Shown: positions 1 to 9,413 of the stretch, piece after piece
Layout: every line of letters starts with the position of its first letter
Position numbering within the stretch: position 1 is the first letter of the stretch
Assembly: GCA_963724645.1 (NCBI GenBank)
Contig: CAVRVJ010000005.1
Location: 372,001-436,000, forward strand
Direction: 5' to 3'
DNA from: CAVXSP01 sp963724645
GTDB lineage: Bacteria > Acidobacteriota > Vicinamibacteria > Vicinamibacterales > SCN-69-37
DNA length: 64,000 nucleotides
Notes under the pieces: model-generated
Told to the model about the DNA's origin: nothing
What the model saw: only the letters and a program-made list of their open reading frames with translations
Database searches by the model: none
Position numbers and translations under genes: made by a program

Positions 1-2
1 CG

Positions 3-239
3 CTGAGCTTCCGAGCGGACAGCAAGGTTCGTTTCGGCAGCGAGTTGATTTCGATCGACGTCCTTGCAGAACGGGTCCGCCAGGATCTGGCGAATCGCCT
101 GAGCAAAGATGTCCTGGTGGCGGGCGACGGAGATATTGCCTACAAGGATCTGATGCGCGTGTTCGACCGGCTGAAGGAGGGCGGCGTCGAAAAAGTCGGA
201 CTGCAGACGCAGCCGGTCGTCTCCGAGCGACGTCCATGA
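3..239 (+). CDS. tolR: ExbD/TolR-family biopolymer transport protein, C-terminal part
   Basis: The frame is open from the window edge, so the gene is truncated upstream; about 78 residues are visible. The segment is the periplasmic end of an ExbD/TolR protein, with a valine-rich strand (VLVAGDGDIAYKDLMRVFD) and the closing KVGLQTQP motif typical of the family. TolR/ExbD proteins have one membrane anchor and, with TolQ/ExbB, use the proton gradient to energise TolA or TonB. The stop overlaps the start of the next gene by four bases, and tolB, pal and cpoB follow, so a Tol-Pal role is more likely than siderophore uptake. Confidence 0.85.
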   Translation: MSFRADSKVRFGSELISIDVLAERVRQDLANRLSKDVLVAGDGDIAYKDLMRVFDRLKEGGVEKVGLQTQPVVSERRP

Positions 240-1009
240 GAGAAGCCGTTGATGACGTCATCGCGCTGCGGGCGCACGACCCGCGCGGCCTCAGCCGGAT
301 GATCACCTGGTCCCTGTCCGTGCACGTCGGCGTCCTGGCCGCCGTCGCGATCGCGCCGCGAGACTGGCTGGAACGACGAAAACCGGCGGAGCACGTGATG
401 GAGATCAGCCTCGGCAGTTCGGGACCGAAGGAATCGGGAATCACGACAATCGGCGGCCGGCCGGTCGATCAGGCGACGCCCCCGCCCAAGCGTCCCGAGC
501 CGATAAAGCCCGCGGCGACAAAGCCCGATGTCATGACTGTGCCGGCGAAGACCGCGCCGCCGAAGCCCGCCCAGACGCCGCCCCCCAAGGTGATCGAGCA
601 GGCAAAGGCGCCGTCTCCAGTCGCACAGGCGCCGACGACCGGCCGACAGCCGACGCCTGGCAACTCGCGTGCGGAAACTGGCGTCGTGGGTCTGGGCACC
701 GGCCTGCAGATCGGCGGCGGCGGCCTTGGCAGCTCGTCGCTGCTCAGCGATTTCTGCTGCCCGGGTTATCTCCGGGAGGTCGTCGATCGCATTCGAAACA
801 ACCACTGGGACGAACATCAAACGGAACGCGGCCTCGTCGTCATGCAGTTCACCATTCAGCGTAGCGGTCAGGTCACCGATCTCAAAGTGGATCCAGCCGG
901 GCACCTTCCTGCTGGAACGGGCGTCCAGAGTGCCGTTCATCAATCTTCAACTGCCGCCGCTGCCGGTGGAGTTCAAGGATCCCTCAATCACGCTCCGGCT
1001 GACTTTTGA
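236..1009 (+). CDS. TonB/TolA-like periplasm-spanning energy transducer (C-terminus frameshifted)
   Basis: The protein begins with a short cytoplasmic stretch and one membrane segment around residues 23-42. A long proline/lysine/alanine linker follows (about residues 80-145, many PPK/PKP repeats), then a C-terminal domain starting near CCPGYLREVVDRIRNNHW that resembles the TonB/TolA C-terminal fold. Near position 895 the frame breaks: the expected strands (FINLQLPPLPVEFKDPS, LTFEY) continue in another frame, so the last 30 or so residues in the listed frame are not real. The position between tolR and tolB implies the TolA role, linking the inner-membrane motor to TolB-Pal. TolA and TonB cannot be separated from sequence alone. 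Confidence 0.8.
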   Translation: MREAVDDVIALRAHDPRGLSRMITWSLSVHVGVLAAVAIAPRDWLERRKPAEHVMEISLGSSGPKESGITTIGGRPVDQATPPPKRPEPIKPAATKPDVMTVPAKTAPPKPAQTPPPKVIEQAKAPSPVAQAPTTGRQPTPGNSRAETGVVGLGTGLQIGGGGLGSSSLLSDFCCPGYLREVVDRIRNNHWDEHQTERGLVVMQFTIQRSGQVTDLKVDPAGHLPAGTGVQSAVHQSSTAAAAGGVQGSLNHAPADF

Positions 1010-1016
1010 GTACAGA

Positions 1017-2470
1017 ATGATGCCCAGAATCCCCCTTTCCACTTTCTGCTCGCGGGCGCGGTCCTCGTCGTGCTGCTGCCCGCCGGAGGATCCAGCCTTG
1101 ATGCCATGACGGCGGCGCGGCTGAGTCAGGACCAACAGCAGATTTATGAGGTGAAGATCACCGGGAACACGGGCGCGAAGAGGCGTCTCGCCGTTCCGGA
1201 GTTCACCGCGCCCGGTGCCGCCGCCGATGTGCAGCAGGCGGCGAAGCTGATCAGCCGAGGTGCTGTGGGACGACCTCGACTTCGAGGGCGAGTTCACGAT
1301 GGTCGCGCGCGCCGAGGCCGCCAAGATCCCGGCCGCCGACACGATGGAAACGCTGCCCTACGATCGCTGGAGTGAGCTCGGCGCCGACGCCGTCGTGCTC
1401 GGATCGGTCACGGCCGGCCCGAACGGGTTGAGCGTCAAGGTGCAGGTCATCGGCACGCGCGGCGATCTGGCGCGCAAGCAGGTTTTCGGCAAGAGCTACG
1501 GCGGGCGGCGGCTGCAACGCGCGCAATCCGCGCTACTGCGCGCACTACATTTCCGACGATTTTTACAAGTCGCAGGGGATCGAGGGCGTCGCGCGGACGC
1601 GGCTGGCGTTCGTTTCCGACCGCAGCACCGACGCCGTCTCAGGACGGATCGTCAGCACGACGGCGTCGGAGATCTACATCTCGGACTACGACGGCGCGAA
1701 CGCGACGCGCATCACCGTCAACAAAGGCCTGAACATCGTCGCCGGCGTGGTCGCCGGATGGCCGGCTGCTCGCCTACACGTCGTACCTCTCGTATGGCAC
1801 ATCCTTCGCGGCGCGCTTTCCGGACATCGTCGTCCACAATATCTACGAAGTCGGCAAACAGATGCGGCCGGCGGGCGGCTCCGAGGAGGTCCAAAGCGCC
1901 CAACCGGCCTGGTCGCCGGACGGCGCGCAGAATTGCCTTTGCGTCCAAGCGCGGGAGCTGCCAAGAACTACAACATCCACGTCGTGAATCGCGACGGCAC
2001 CGGCATGCGGCAGTTGACGACAGGCGACACGGGCGACGTGGCGCCGGTCTGGTCGCCGAGCGGCAACGCAGATCGCGTTCGTCTCCGGCCGCAGCGGCAA
2101 GGCCCAGTTGTATCTCGTGCAGTCGGACGGGACGGGATCTCACTCGGCTGCCGTGCCAGGAGGCCGAGTGCGATCATCCGTCATGGTCGGCGACCGGTGC
2201 AACAAGATCGCCTACACATGCGGCGCGTCTTCGGGCTACGACATCTGCCTGCTCGACATGGGCAGCCGCCAGGTCGTGAAGCTGACCGACGGACTCGGCT
2301 CGAACGAGCAGCCGAGCTTCGCGCCGAACGGCCGCCACGTCGTGTTTGTGACGACGCGCTGGGGCAAGAAGCAGCTGGCGATGGTCGATCTCAAAGGCAC
2401 CATCACGAAACTTCGAGTTGCGGGTACCGGCAACAACACGTATCCGAATTGGTCGCACGCTCCCCAGTAG
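1017..2470 (+). CDS. tolB: Tol-Pal beta-propeller protein TolB (several frameshifts)
   Basis: TolB is the periplasmic beta-propeller that binds Pal and receives energy from TolA. The N-terminus has a hydrophobic export signal (FLLAGAVLVVLLPAGG). The family features then continue across at least four frame changes: an N-terminal domain (LWDDLDFEGEFTMV), the bridging segment RLAFVSDRS, and WD40-like repeats such as PAWSPDG, APVWSPSG, GYDICLLDMG and NEQPSFAPNGRHVVFVTTR. The last repeat reaches the stop at 2470. The start is uncertain because a frame break lies close to the ATG at 1017 or 1020. The domain order is complete, which favours sequence indels over a true pseudogene. Confidence 0.85.
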
Positions 2471-2493
2471 GAGCATCTCACGAAGGACCTTCC

Positions 2494-3087
2494 ATGTCAC
2501 GAGCCCGCGTTCACCTGTTGATTCTGGCTGCGGCCCTGGCGGCCGCCGCCGCCTGCCACAAGGCGCCGCCCGTGGCGAGGCCGACGCCGCCGCCCCCGCC
2601 GCCGTTTCCGACGGCGTCGGCGCCACCGGCGCCCGCGCCCGCCAACGCCGGTCCCGGAGCCGCCGGCCGGTGCCAGTCGAGCCGCCCATCACGGCCGATC
2701 CGCTGACCAACGAGCGCCATTGACGAGATCAACAAGAACTCGCCGCTCAAGCCGGTCTTCTTCGCCTACGACAGCGACGAACTGGACGACCCGGCGCGCG
2801 CCGTGCTGAACGAGGATGCCCAGGTCCTCAAGAAATACGCGGAGGTGGGTCGTGACGATCGAGGGACACACGTGACGAACGCGGCTCGGCCGAATACAAT
2901 TTGGCATTGGGAGAGCGGCGGGCGATCGCGGCCAAGAACTACCTGGTGTCGGTGGGCATCGGCGCCGAGCGGCTGCGCACGGTCAGCTACGGCAAGGAGT
3001 TTCCGTTCGATCCGGGCCATGACGAGGCGGCCTGGGCGAAGAATCGGCGGGCGCATTTCATGCTCACTGCCAAGATAACAGGGACTT
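2494..3087 (+). CDS. pal: Peptidoglycan-associated lipoprotein Pal (frameshifted)
   Basis: Pal anchors the outer membrane to peptidoglycan through an OmpA-like domain. The start at 2494 gives a signal peptide ending in a lipobox-like LAAAAAC, then a proline-rich linker (APPAPAPAN). The OmpA-like part is spread over other frames: PVFFAYDSDELDDPARAVLNED, a piece of the TIEGHTDERG motif near 2850, then ALGERRAIAAKNYLVSVGI and RLRTVSYGKEFPFD ending in NRRAHFMLTAK. At least three frame breaks are needed to join these. The exact stop is unclear; the next gene begins at 3088. It follows tolB by 23 bases. Confidence 0.82.
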
Positions 3088-3960
3088 ATGAGACTCGACT
3101 CGCGTCGATGTGTGGCGGCCTGCTTGCCGCCGGGTTGTGCGTCCCTGCGCCCGCTGCTGGCGCAGAACCGGGTCGAGCAGCAGCTGATCCTCGAGTTGCG
3201 CGATCTCCACGAGGAGAACCGCCAACTGCTCACGGTCCTCAACTCGCTGACCGATCAACTCAAGACGGTCAACGGCAAGATCGACGCCGAGGCGAACGCG
3301 CGCAGCAAGGGGTTCGCCGATCAGCAAACACTGGTCAACAACGCGAACTCCGCCGTCTCCGCGCTGCAGGAGCAAGTCAGCGAGAACAAGGTGCAGGTGC
3401 AGAAGCTGACGCAGGAGCTGGATGCCGTCAAGAAGGGCGTTGACATGCTGACCGTCATGGTGACCCAGGCGCTCGCGCAGATGCCGGCGCAGCGCCGTCG
3501 GCCACGGACCCGAACGCGCCGCCGGGTGCTGCGGCTCCCGCGCCGGCGGCCGCCGGCGGCGTGCCGGCCTCGAGCAAGGAGTACTACGACCGGGCGTTCG
3601 GCGACTACACCGTCGGGCAGTGGGACATGGCGGTCCAGGGCTTCCAGGAATACCTGAAGCGGTTCCCGGATGCGCCTGACGCGGCCCAGGCGCAGCGCTA
3701 CATCGGCGAGGCGTACTTCATGCAGGGCAAGTACCACGGACGCCGTATCGGCCTACGACCAGGTCATCAAGAAGTACAAGACCGTCGACTCGAGCGACGC
3801 GGTGCCGGACGCGTACTACAAGCAAGGCGTGTCGTTCGAACAGCTCAAGCAGCGCGATCAGGCGATCGCGAACTATCAGCTGCTTCGGAAGGAGTATCCC
3901 AACAGCAACGCCGCGCTCCAGGCGTCGCAAGACCTCAAGCGGCTCGGGATACTGAAATAA
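3088..3960 (+). CDS. cpoB: Cell division coordinator CpoB/YbgF (frameshifted)
   Basis: The N-terminus is an export signal (about 26 residues). A coiled-coil follows (EQQLILELRDLHEENRQLL through residue 140), rich in leucine and charged residues, and then TPR repeats. The TPR part begins at SSKEYYDRAFGDYTVGQWDM and ends with NYQLLRKEYPNSNAALQASQDLKRL. This is the standard architecture of CpoB, a periplasmic partner of TolA and PBP1b. Frame breaks fall near 3490 and 3735. It is the last gene of the Tol-Pal operon. Confidence 0.83.
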
Positions 3961-3967
3961 TTCCGGC

Positions 3968-3999
3968 AATTCCGAATTCAGAATCCGCAATTCGGAATT
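3968..3999. repeat. Perfect 11-bp inverted repeat between cpoB and ssb
   Basis: Arms AATTCCGAATT (3968-3978) and AATTCGGAATT (3989-3999) are exact reverse complements around a 10-base loop. The sequence is AT-rich in a GC-rich setting. It has no T-tract, so it is not a classical intrinsic terminator; it could be a transcript-end hairpin or a member of a small repeat family. Only one copy is recognised in this window. Confidence 0.7.
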
Positions 4000-4013
4000 A
4001 AGATGGTCCACTC

Positions 4014-4463
4014 ATGGGTAGCGTCAACAAAGCGATTCTCATCGGCAATCTCGGCCGCGACGCCGAGATGCGGTTCACCGCCGGCGGCACGCCGGTCGCG
4101 ACGGTCAGTCTCGCCACGACCGAGCGCTACACCGACCGCGACGGGCAGAAGAAAGAGGATACCCAGTGGCATCGCATCGTCATCTGGGGTAAGACCGCGG
4201 AGTCCATTCACGAGTACCTGACGAAGGGCAAGCAGATTTACGTCGAAGGCCGCATCCAGACGAAGGAGTGGACCGACAAGGAAGGCCAGAAAGTCAGGAC
4301 CACGGAGATTCGCGCGGATCGGGTGGTGCTGCTCGGCGGCGGCGGTGACGGCCGCCCGCGGGCGCCGCGCGAGCGCCATGCGGCCGAGGGTGCGGATGCG
4401 GCGGCAGGCGCGGCCGAGATGGGTCCGGTCGACGCGCCAAACGACGACGACATTCCGTTCTGA
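4014..4463 (+). CDS. ssb: Single-stranded DNA-binding protein SSB
   Basis: The 149-residue protein has the SSB OB-fold: SVNKAILIGNLGRDAEMRFT at the start, then TPVATVSLATTERYTDRDGQ, the tryptophan-bearing DTQWHRIVIWGKTAE, and YVEGRIQTKEWTDKEGQ. A flexible glycine/alanine linker leads to the acidic tip PNDDDIPF. That tip is the motif through which SSB recruits RecJ, RecG, PriA and other repair proteins. The gene is intact in one frame. It follows the inverted repeat at 3968-3999 and may be transcribed separately from the Tol operon. Confidence 0.97.
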   Translation: MGSVNKAILIGNLGRDAEMRFTAGGTPVATVSLATTERYTDRDGQKKEDTQWHRIVIWGKTAESIHEYLTKGKQIYVEGRIQTKEWTDKEGQKVRTTEIRADRVVLLGGGGDGRPRAPRERHAAEGADAAAGAAEMGPVDAPNDDDIPF

Positions 4464-4507
4464 TCGGTCGGCGATAACGCTGTCCGATCGAAACGCAACC
4501 ACGTTCC

Positions 4508-4862
4508 TTACGTGCCCGTCCTTCCGTACCTGTCTTCCAGCCTCACCACATCCGTCAGTTCCGGCGTCGAGGCCTCGAGGACATCACAATCCTCGATAGC
4601 CGTCATCCGATGCACGGTCTTCGGCGTGACGTGAACGGCCTCTCCCGGCCGCAGCTCCGTCGCCGTCAACTGTGCCTTCGACGTCGATTTCGAACAGCAG
4701 CCGGCCCGACAGCAGATAAACCGTCTCGTCCTTGAAATTGTGGTACTGCAGGCTGAGCGCATGGCCTTTGTTGATATGGATGATCTTGCCCACGTACCGA
4801 TCGGTAATGGCCCAGTGCACCTCGTAGCCCCACGGCTTCTCCACTCTCGTCACGTCAGACAT
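4508..4862 (-). CDS. Small cupin, mannose-6-phosphate isomerase type II-like (frameshifted)
   Basis: The N-terminal half reads VEKPWGYEVHWAITDRYVGK, HALSLQYHNFKDETVYLLSG and GRLLFEIDVEG. The C-terminal half, in another frame, reads LTATELRPGEAVHVTPKTVHRM and DCDVLEASTPELTDVVRLEDRYGR. This is the single-cupin domain found as the isomerase half of bifunctional mannose-1-phosphate guanylyltransferases and as stand-alone proteins. The histidine-rich metal site and the closing DDVVRLEDRYGR-type motif are present. A one-base shift near 4680 separates the halves. It follows ptsI on the same strand after about 100 bases. Activity as a sugar-phosphate isomerase is inferred from family only. Confidence 0.75.
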
Positions 4863-4960
4863 ACGCTCCTCAAGCAATTGGTCGATACTCGCCGTCAATT
4901 ATTCACTGCCTGGGCCCCGCCCCCGCTCGCCCGGCCTGCGGCGCTGGCCGGCTCGCTCCC

Positions 4961-6706
4961 TCAGGCCGGTCTCCCGCTCACGGCCGCATGGTGCATCATG
5001 TCGGCGATCGGCTCCAGCAGCGCGTTCACTTCGTCGGCCGATCGCGCCCGCAGCGCCTGCCGCGCGATGGCCGAAGCCTGCTGGCTGTCGATCGCGGCCA
5101 GGCCGCGCTTGACCACGGGAATGGCGCCCGGCGTCATGCTGAACGCCCGGAAGCCGAGGCCGATCAGGATCGCCACGAGCAACGGATCGGCCGCCATCTC
5201 CCCACACACCGCCAGATCGCGGTTCGCGCGGCGCGCGCGGACCGCGATGGTATGGAGCAATCGGAGAACCGCCGGCGCGTATGGCTCGTAATGCCCCGCC
5301 AGACGCTCGTCGGTGCGGTCGATCGCGAGTGTGTACTGGATGAGATCGTTGGTGCCGACGCTGAGAAAGTCGGCTTCCGCCGCCAGGTGGTCGACGGTCA
5401 GGGCCGCCGCGGGCACCTCGATCATCGCGCCGATCGGAATTTCCATCGGCAAGCCCATTTCGCGCGCCGTTTCCTCGATGAACGCGCGTGCCTGGCGCAC
5501 TTCCCCGCTCGATGTGACGAACGGCAGCAGGATGCGCAGAGCGCCGGCGTTGGAGGCTCGCAGCAGCGCGCGGATCTGCGTCCGGAACCGCTCGTCGCGC
5601 TGGAGGCCGGCGCGGATCCCGCGCAGGCCGAACCGTTCGCGGTGGCCCGCTGCCCGCGCTGGCTGGATCCACCCTTCTCCCCCTGCGTCGAACGTGCGGA
5701 TCGTGACCGGCATCGGCCGCATGGCGGCGAGCAAGGTTCGATAGGTGTGGTCCTGCGCGTCTTCGGTGGCGGCGTCCGGATGCGCCGCATCGAGAAGGAA
5801 CTCGGATCGGTACAGACCGATGCCTTCGGCGCCGGCGTCGCGCACGCGGGCAACCTCCTCGGCGATTTCGAGGTTCGCGTCCAGCCGGACTCGAAGCCCG
5901 TTGGCCGTGCGCGCCGGAAGCGTCCGCAGCTCATCCAGCGCGCGCAGCGCGGCCTGCGCGATTTCCCTTCGCTGGCGCCATCGCTCCATCGCGTCGTCGC
6001 CGGGCTCGATCGCGACCTCACCCGTCGTGCCGTCGAGCGCCAGCATCTGGCCCGGCGTGACGAGCTGAGTCGCGCCGCTGAGTCCGACGACCGCCGGCAC
6101 GCCGAACGAGCGGGCCAGGATGACGGTGTGGTGCGTGGGGCTGCCGATATCACAGACGATGCCGCCAACCCGGGTCCAATCCAGCTGCGCAGCCACGGAC
6201 GGCGGCAGCTCGTCGGCCACGACGATGACCGGCGGCTCGAGATCGTGAATCAGCTCAACCAGCGCGTCGCGCCCCGGGCGCAGGTTTCGCTGCAGACGCC
6301 CGGCCACGTCGGAGAGGTCGCCGACGCGCTCGCGCAGCCAGACGTCACCTTCGCGGGCAAAGACTTCGTGCAGCTCGGCGATTGCGCGCTCGAGCGCCCA
6401 GTCGGCGTTGATCCGCTCGGTCCGGATCAGCTTGTCCGCGCGCGAGGCGAGCAGCGGGTCATCGAGCATGAGCAACTGCGCCGCAAAAATTGACGCCTGC
6501 GCGGAACCGACCGTGCGCGTCACGCGATCGGAGATCTCCTCCAGCTCAATGCGCGTCCGCTCGCGCGCAATGCGGAACCGCTGTCGTTCCCGTTCCACGC
6601 CACTGGCCGCGAGCCGGTAGCGCACCTGGCGGGCGTCGCGCACGGCGACCACCGCCCTCCCGAGGGCAATGCCCGTCGACACTCCGCGCCCCGTCAATCT
6701 CGTCAT
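4961..6706 (-). CDS. ptsI: PTS enzyme I (phosphoenolpyruvate-protein phosphotransferase)
   Basis: The 581-residue cytoplasmic enzyme transfers phosphate from phosphoenolpyruvate to HPr. The phosphohistidine site lies in IGSPTHHTVILARSFGVPAVVG. The C-terminal barrel has the usual signatures: EGIGLYRSEFLL, GLRGIRAGL, IGAMIEVPAAA and SVGTNDLIQYTLAIDR. Length matches the family. The ATG overlaps the HPr stop by four bases (ATGA), implying translational coupling. With HPr, a mannose-type EIIA and HPr kinase nearby but no IIB/IIC permease in view, it probably serves a regulatory phosphorelay rather than sugar import. Confidence 0.95.
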   Translation of the reverse strand: MTRLTGRGVSTGIALGRAVVAVRDARQVRYRLAASGVERERQRFRIARERTRIELEEISDRVTRTVGSAQASIFAAQLLMLDDPLLASRADKLIRTERINADWALERAIAELHEVFAREGDVWLRERVGDLSDVAGRLQRNLRPGRDALVELIHDLEPPVIVVADELPPSVAAQLDWTRVGGIVCDIGSPTHHTVILARSFGVPAVVGLSGATQLVTPGQMLALDGTTGEVAIEPGDDAMERWRQRREIAQAALRALDELRTLPARTANGLRVRLDANLEIAEEVARVRDAGAEGIGLYRSEFLLDAAHPDAATEDAQDHTYRTLLAAMRPMPVTIRTFDAGGEGWIQPARAAGHRERFGLRGIRAGLQRDERFRTQIRALLRASNAGALRILLPFVTSSGEVRQARAFIEETAREMGLPMEIPIGAMIEVPAAALTVDHLAAEADFLSVGTNDLIQYTLAIDRTDERLAGHYEPYAPAVLRLLHTIAVRARRANRDLAVCGEMAADPLLVAILIGLGFRAFSMTPGAIPVVKRGLAAIDSQQASAIARQALRARSADEVNALLEPIADMMHHAAVSGRPA

Positions 6707-6969
6707 GCGTCCTCAAATCCGCGTTCGACCAGGGCGCACAGCTCCTCGAGCGCCTGCCCGGCATCCTCGCCTTCCGCGCTGATATCCAGCACCGAGCCGC
6801 GCGCGGCTGAGAGCAGAAGAAGCCCCAGGATGCTTTTTCCGTCGACGCGCCTGGCGCCGCGGGCGACCTGCACGCCGGAGCGAAACCGGCCGGCGAGCCT
6901 GACGAACCTGGCGGCCGCCCGCGCATGAAGGCCCAGCATGTTGACAATGGTTACCCGGCACGTGGGCAT
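6703..6969 (-). CDS. ptsH: HPr phosphocarrier protein
   Basis: The protein is 88 residues when started at the ATG at 6969 (MPTCRVTIVNMLGLHARAAA). The phosphorylated histidine is in LGLHARAAARFV. The regulatory serine site lies in VDGKSILGLLLL, the form recognised by HPr kinase, which is encoded upstream in this same cluster. A longer reading from 7047 would overlap the EIIA gene and adds no conserved sequence. The stop overlaps ptsI by four bases. The presence of both phosphorylation sites suggests dual control by enzyme I and HprK. Confidence 0.95.
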   Translation of the reverse strand: MPTCRVTIVNMLGLHARAAARFVRLAGRFRSGVQVARGARRVDGKSILGLLLLSAARGSVLDISAEGEDAGQALEELCALVERGFEDA

Positions 6970-6974
6970 GACGC

Positions 6975-7409
6975 TCACGTCTTGGCCTGCCGGTCGCCCA
7001 GAAGCAGGTCGGACGCCACGCGGATCGCCGTCCGGCCGTCGTCGCACACCTCGCGCGCGATGATCCGCAGATCCCGCCCATCGGGCATTCTGGCGAGCCG
7101 GATCAGCATCGGCAGATTGACGCCGGTGATGACCTCAACCTGACCGGCTTCCAGAAATGTCAGGCCGAGATTCGACGGCGTTCCGCCAAACATGTCCGTC
7201 AGAATCAACACGCCGCGGCCGCGCGCGACCTTACCGATCGCGCGCTCGATCGCCTCCCGCGCAACGTCAACATCGTCGTGCCAGCCAATGGAGACGGCCG
7301 TGAACTGGGGCAGCTCCCCCACGATCATCTCTGCCGCGTTCAGCAGCTCGCTCGCGAGCTGCCCGTGCGTCACGACGACGACGCCAACCAGGTCATTGTC
7401 CGATGTCAC
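6975..7409 (-). CDS. PTS EIIA component, mannose/fructose (Man) type
   Basis: This 144-residue protein begins VGVVVVTHGQLASELLNAAEMIVG, which contains the phosphohistidine of ManX-type EIIA domains (VTHG). GVLILTDMFGGTPSNLGL and VEVITGVNLPMLIRL complete the fold. No linked IIB domain is present. The gene ends five bases before HPr. In many proteobacteria the EIIA in this neighbourhood is the nitrogen-type PtsN; here a mannose-type domain takes the place, as in several deep-branching lineages. A regulatory output is inferred. Confidence 0.92.
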   Translation of the reverse strand: MTSDNDLVGVVVVTHGQLASELLNAAEMIVGELPQFTAVSIGWHDDVDVAREAIERAIGKVARGRGVLILTDMFGGTPSNLGLTFLEAGQVEVITGVNLPMLIRLARMPDGRDLRIIAREVCDDGRTAIRVASDLLLGDRQAKT

Positions 7410-7434
7410 TGTGCACTCCGATCAAGCGCTGCGG

Positions 7435-8394
7435 CTACTCATTCTCTTTGTCACGATGGCGGACTCTCAGCACGACGCCGGGCACCCTTCTCAGCCGCCT
7501 CTCGAGCGATTCGGCGATCGCGATCGAGCGATGGCGGCCGCCGGTGCAACCGATCGCGATCGTCAGGTAACTCTTCCCCTCGGCAATGTATTCGGGCATT
7601 AAGAACCGCAGCAGCGCCGTCGTCAGAAGAACGAAGCGGCGCGCCGCCGGCGCGCGCATGACGTATCGGGCGACCCGCGGACTGAGGCCGGTGAGCGGCC
7701 GCAGCGCCGGCACGAAATGCGGGTTCGGCAGAAACCGCACGTCGAAGACGAGGTCCGCGTCCAGCGGCAATCCGTGCTTGAACCCGAAACTCAGGATGTT
7801 CACGGTGAGCGCCGGCGCCGACGCCGTTCCGCCGGCCAGGCCGAGAATCGCACGCCGCAGCTCGTGGACGCTCAGCCGGCTCGTATCGACGATCCGGTCC
7901 GCCAGTGCGCGAATCGCCTGGAGCTGCCGGCGCTCCTCGCGCAGGCCTTCGGCCGCCGAGCGCCTTGGAGCGAGCGGATGGGGGCGCCGCGTCTCGCTGA
8001 ACCGCCGCAGCAGCACGCGGTCGTCGGCTTCCAGAAAGATCAACGCGACGCGCAGCTCGCGCCGGCGCTTCAGGCGCCGGTACACGGCTGGAAACCCCGA
8101 CAGCTCCTTGCCGCCGCGAATATCGACAACCACGGCCGCGCGACGGATTTCGCGATGGCCGCCGATCGTCAAATCCGCAAACGTCGGAATGAGGGCGAGC
8201 GGCAGATTATCGACGCAGAGGTAGCCGAGATCCTCCAGCGTCCGGATCGCGTGCGACTTTCCCGCGCCCGACAGTCCGGTGAGGATGATGAAGCGAGGGG
8301 CGTCCGATCCCGGCTTTGCGAATTGCGCGGTGCGCGGCCGACGCGCCGGTGAGGGGAGACGACCGCGCCGCACGCGGGCCAGCCGCTTGCTCAT
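7435..8394 (-). CDS. rapZ: RapZ/YvcJ-family nucleotide-binding RNase adapter
   Basis: The 319-residue protein has a Walker A motif in ILTGLSGAGKSHAIRTLEDLGY, followed by the family signature CVDNLPLALIPTF. The C-terminal domain carries the conserved LSFGFKHGLPLDADLVFDVRFLPNPH and IGCTGGRHRSIAIAE. In Escherichia coli RapZ adapts RNase E to degrade GlmZ sRNA and so tunes amino-sugar synthesis; whether that applies here is unknown. The first 30 residues are an arginine-rich extension. Its ATG overlaps the hprK stop by four bases. Confidence 0.95.
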   Translation of the reverse strand: MSKRLARVRRGRLPSPARRPRTAQFAKPGSDAPRFIILTGLSGAGKSHAIRTLEDLGYLCVDNLPLALIPTFADLTIGGHREIRRAAVVVDIRGGKELSGFPAVYRRLKRRRELRVALIFLEADDRVLLRRFSETRRPHPLAPRRSAAEGLREERRQLQAIRALADRIVDTSRLSVHELRRAILGLAGGTASAPALTVNILSFGFKHGLPLDADLVFDVRFLPNPHFVPALRPLTGLSPRVARYVMRAPAARRFVLLTTALLRFLMPEYIAEGKSYLTIAIGCTGGRHRSIAIAESLERRLRRVPGVVLRVRHRDKENE

Positions 8395-9372
8395 AGCTCG
8401 CCGGCCTCGGCGTCCTCATCGCTGTCCCGATCGCCGAGCTGCTCGAGCCGCCGCTCGAGCCGCTCGGCCAGCAACTGCGCGGCGTGCCGCCCGCGCGTCC
8501 GCAGAATCTGGTTGCGCGCCGCGACCTCCACGAGCATCGCGACGTTCCGTCCCGGCCCGACCGGCATGGTCACGAGCGGCACCTGGACACCAAGCAAATC
8601 CGTCGTCGCGACGTCGAGGCCGAGCCGGTCGGTACTCGCGGGCCGCATCCCAACGCTCGAGCTGCACCAGGAGCTCGATGCGCTTGGAAGAGCGGGTGGC
8701 CGAGACACCAAACAGGTCGGTGACGTTAATCAACCCGATCCCGCGGATCTCGATGTGATGGCGTGTCATCTCCGGGCAGGTGCCGATCAGAATCGACTGC
8801 CCACGACACCGGATCTCCACGGTGTCGTCGGCGACGAGGCGATGGCCGCGGACAACCAGATCGAGCGCGCACTCGCTCTTGCCGATGCCGCTCTCGCCCG
8901 TGATGAAGACACCCAGGCCAAGGATATCCAACAGCACGCCATGCCGGAGCTCGCGCGGCGCCATGCGGTCTTCGAGGATGGACGTCAACCGGCCGATGGC
9001 CATGGCGGTCGGCAGCGCCGTTCGCATCAGCGGCACGTCGGCGCGGTCCGCCTCAGCCGTCAACTCGGCCGGCGTTTCCAGCCCCGCCGTCACCATCACG
9101 CACGGCAAATCCCGTCTGAACAGCCGGCGCAGCGTCTGGGTTCGCCGCTCAGGCGTCAACTGCTCGAGAAACCGGATTTCGCTCTCGCCGAGAATCAAGA
9201 TACGCCCGGCACGCAGGTACTCATCGAATCCGGCGAGGGCCAGACCTGTCTTCTGGATGTAGGGCAGCGTGATGCGTCGCTCGAGGCCGGTGGCGCCCGC
9301 GAGCAGATCGAGGTCCAGACCGCTCGCCCCGCGGGCGCCGAGCAGCGACCCGACGCTGACCGCCGCTGTCAT
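8391..9372 (-). CDS. hprK: HPr kinase/phosphorylase (single frameshift)
   Basis: HprK phosphorylates and dephosphorylates HPr on its regulatory serine. The N-terminal domain is intact. The kinase domain has Walker A GVFITGESGIGKSECALDLV, the RLVADDTVEI segment and the HPrK signature GIGLINVTDLFGVSATR. After QLERWDAAREY the frame breaks near 8640. Removing one C there restores DRLGLDVATTDLLGVQVPLVTMPVGPGRN, and the protein then runs to the stop at 8391. The span is 982 bases, one more than a multiple of three, which fits a single inserted base. The restored length (about 326) is normal for the family. Confidence 0.93.
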
Positions 9373-9413
9373 CCCCGATCTCCCGGTGCGGATGCGGCCG
9401 GGTTCGTCAACTC

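Noticed and set aside
4988..6493. 501-codon open frame on the plus strand
   Set aside because: It is antisense to the intact ptsI gene; the translation is arginine/glutamine-rich with no domain, a GC-bias shadow.
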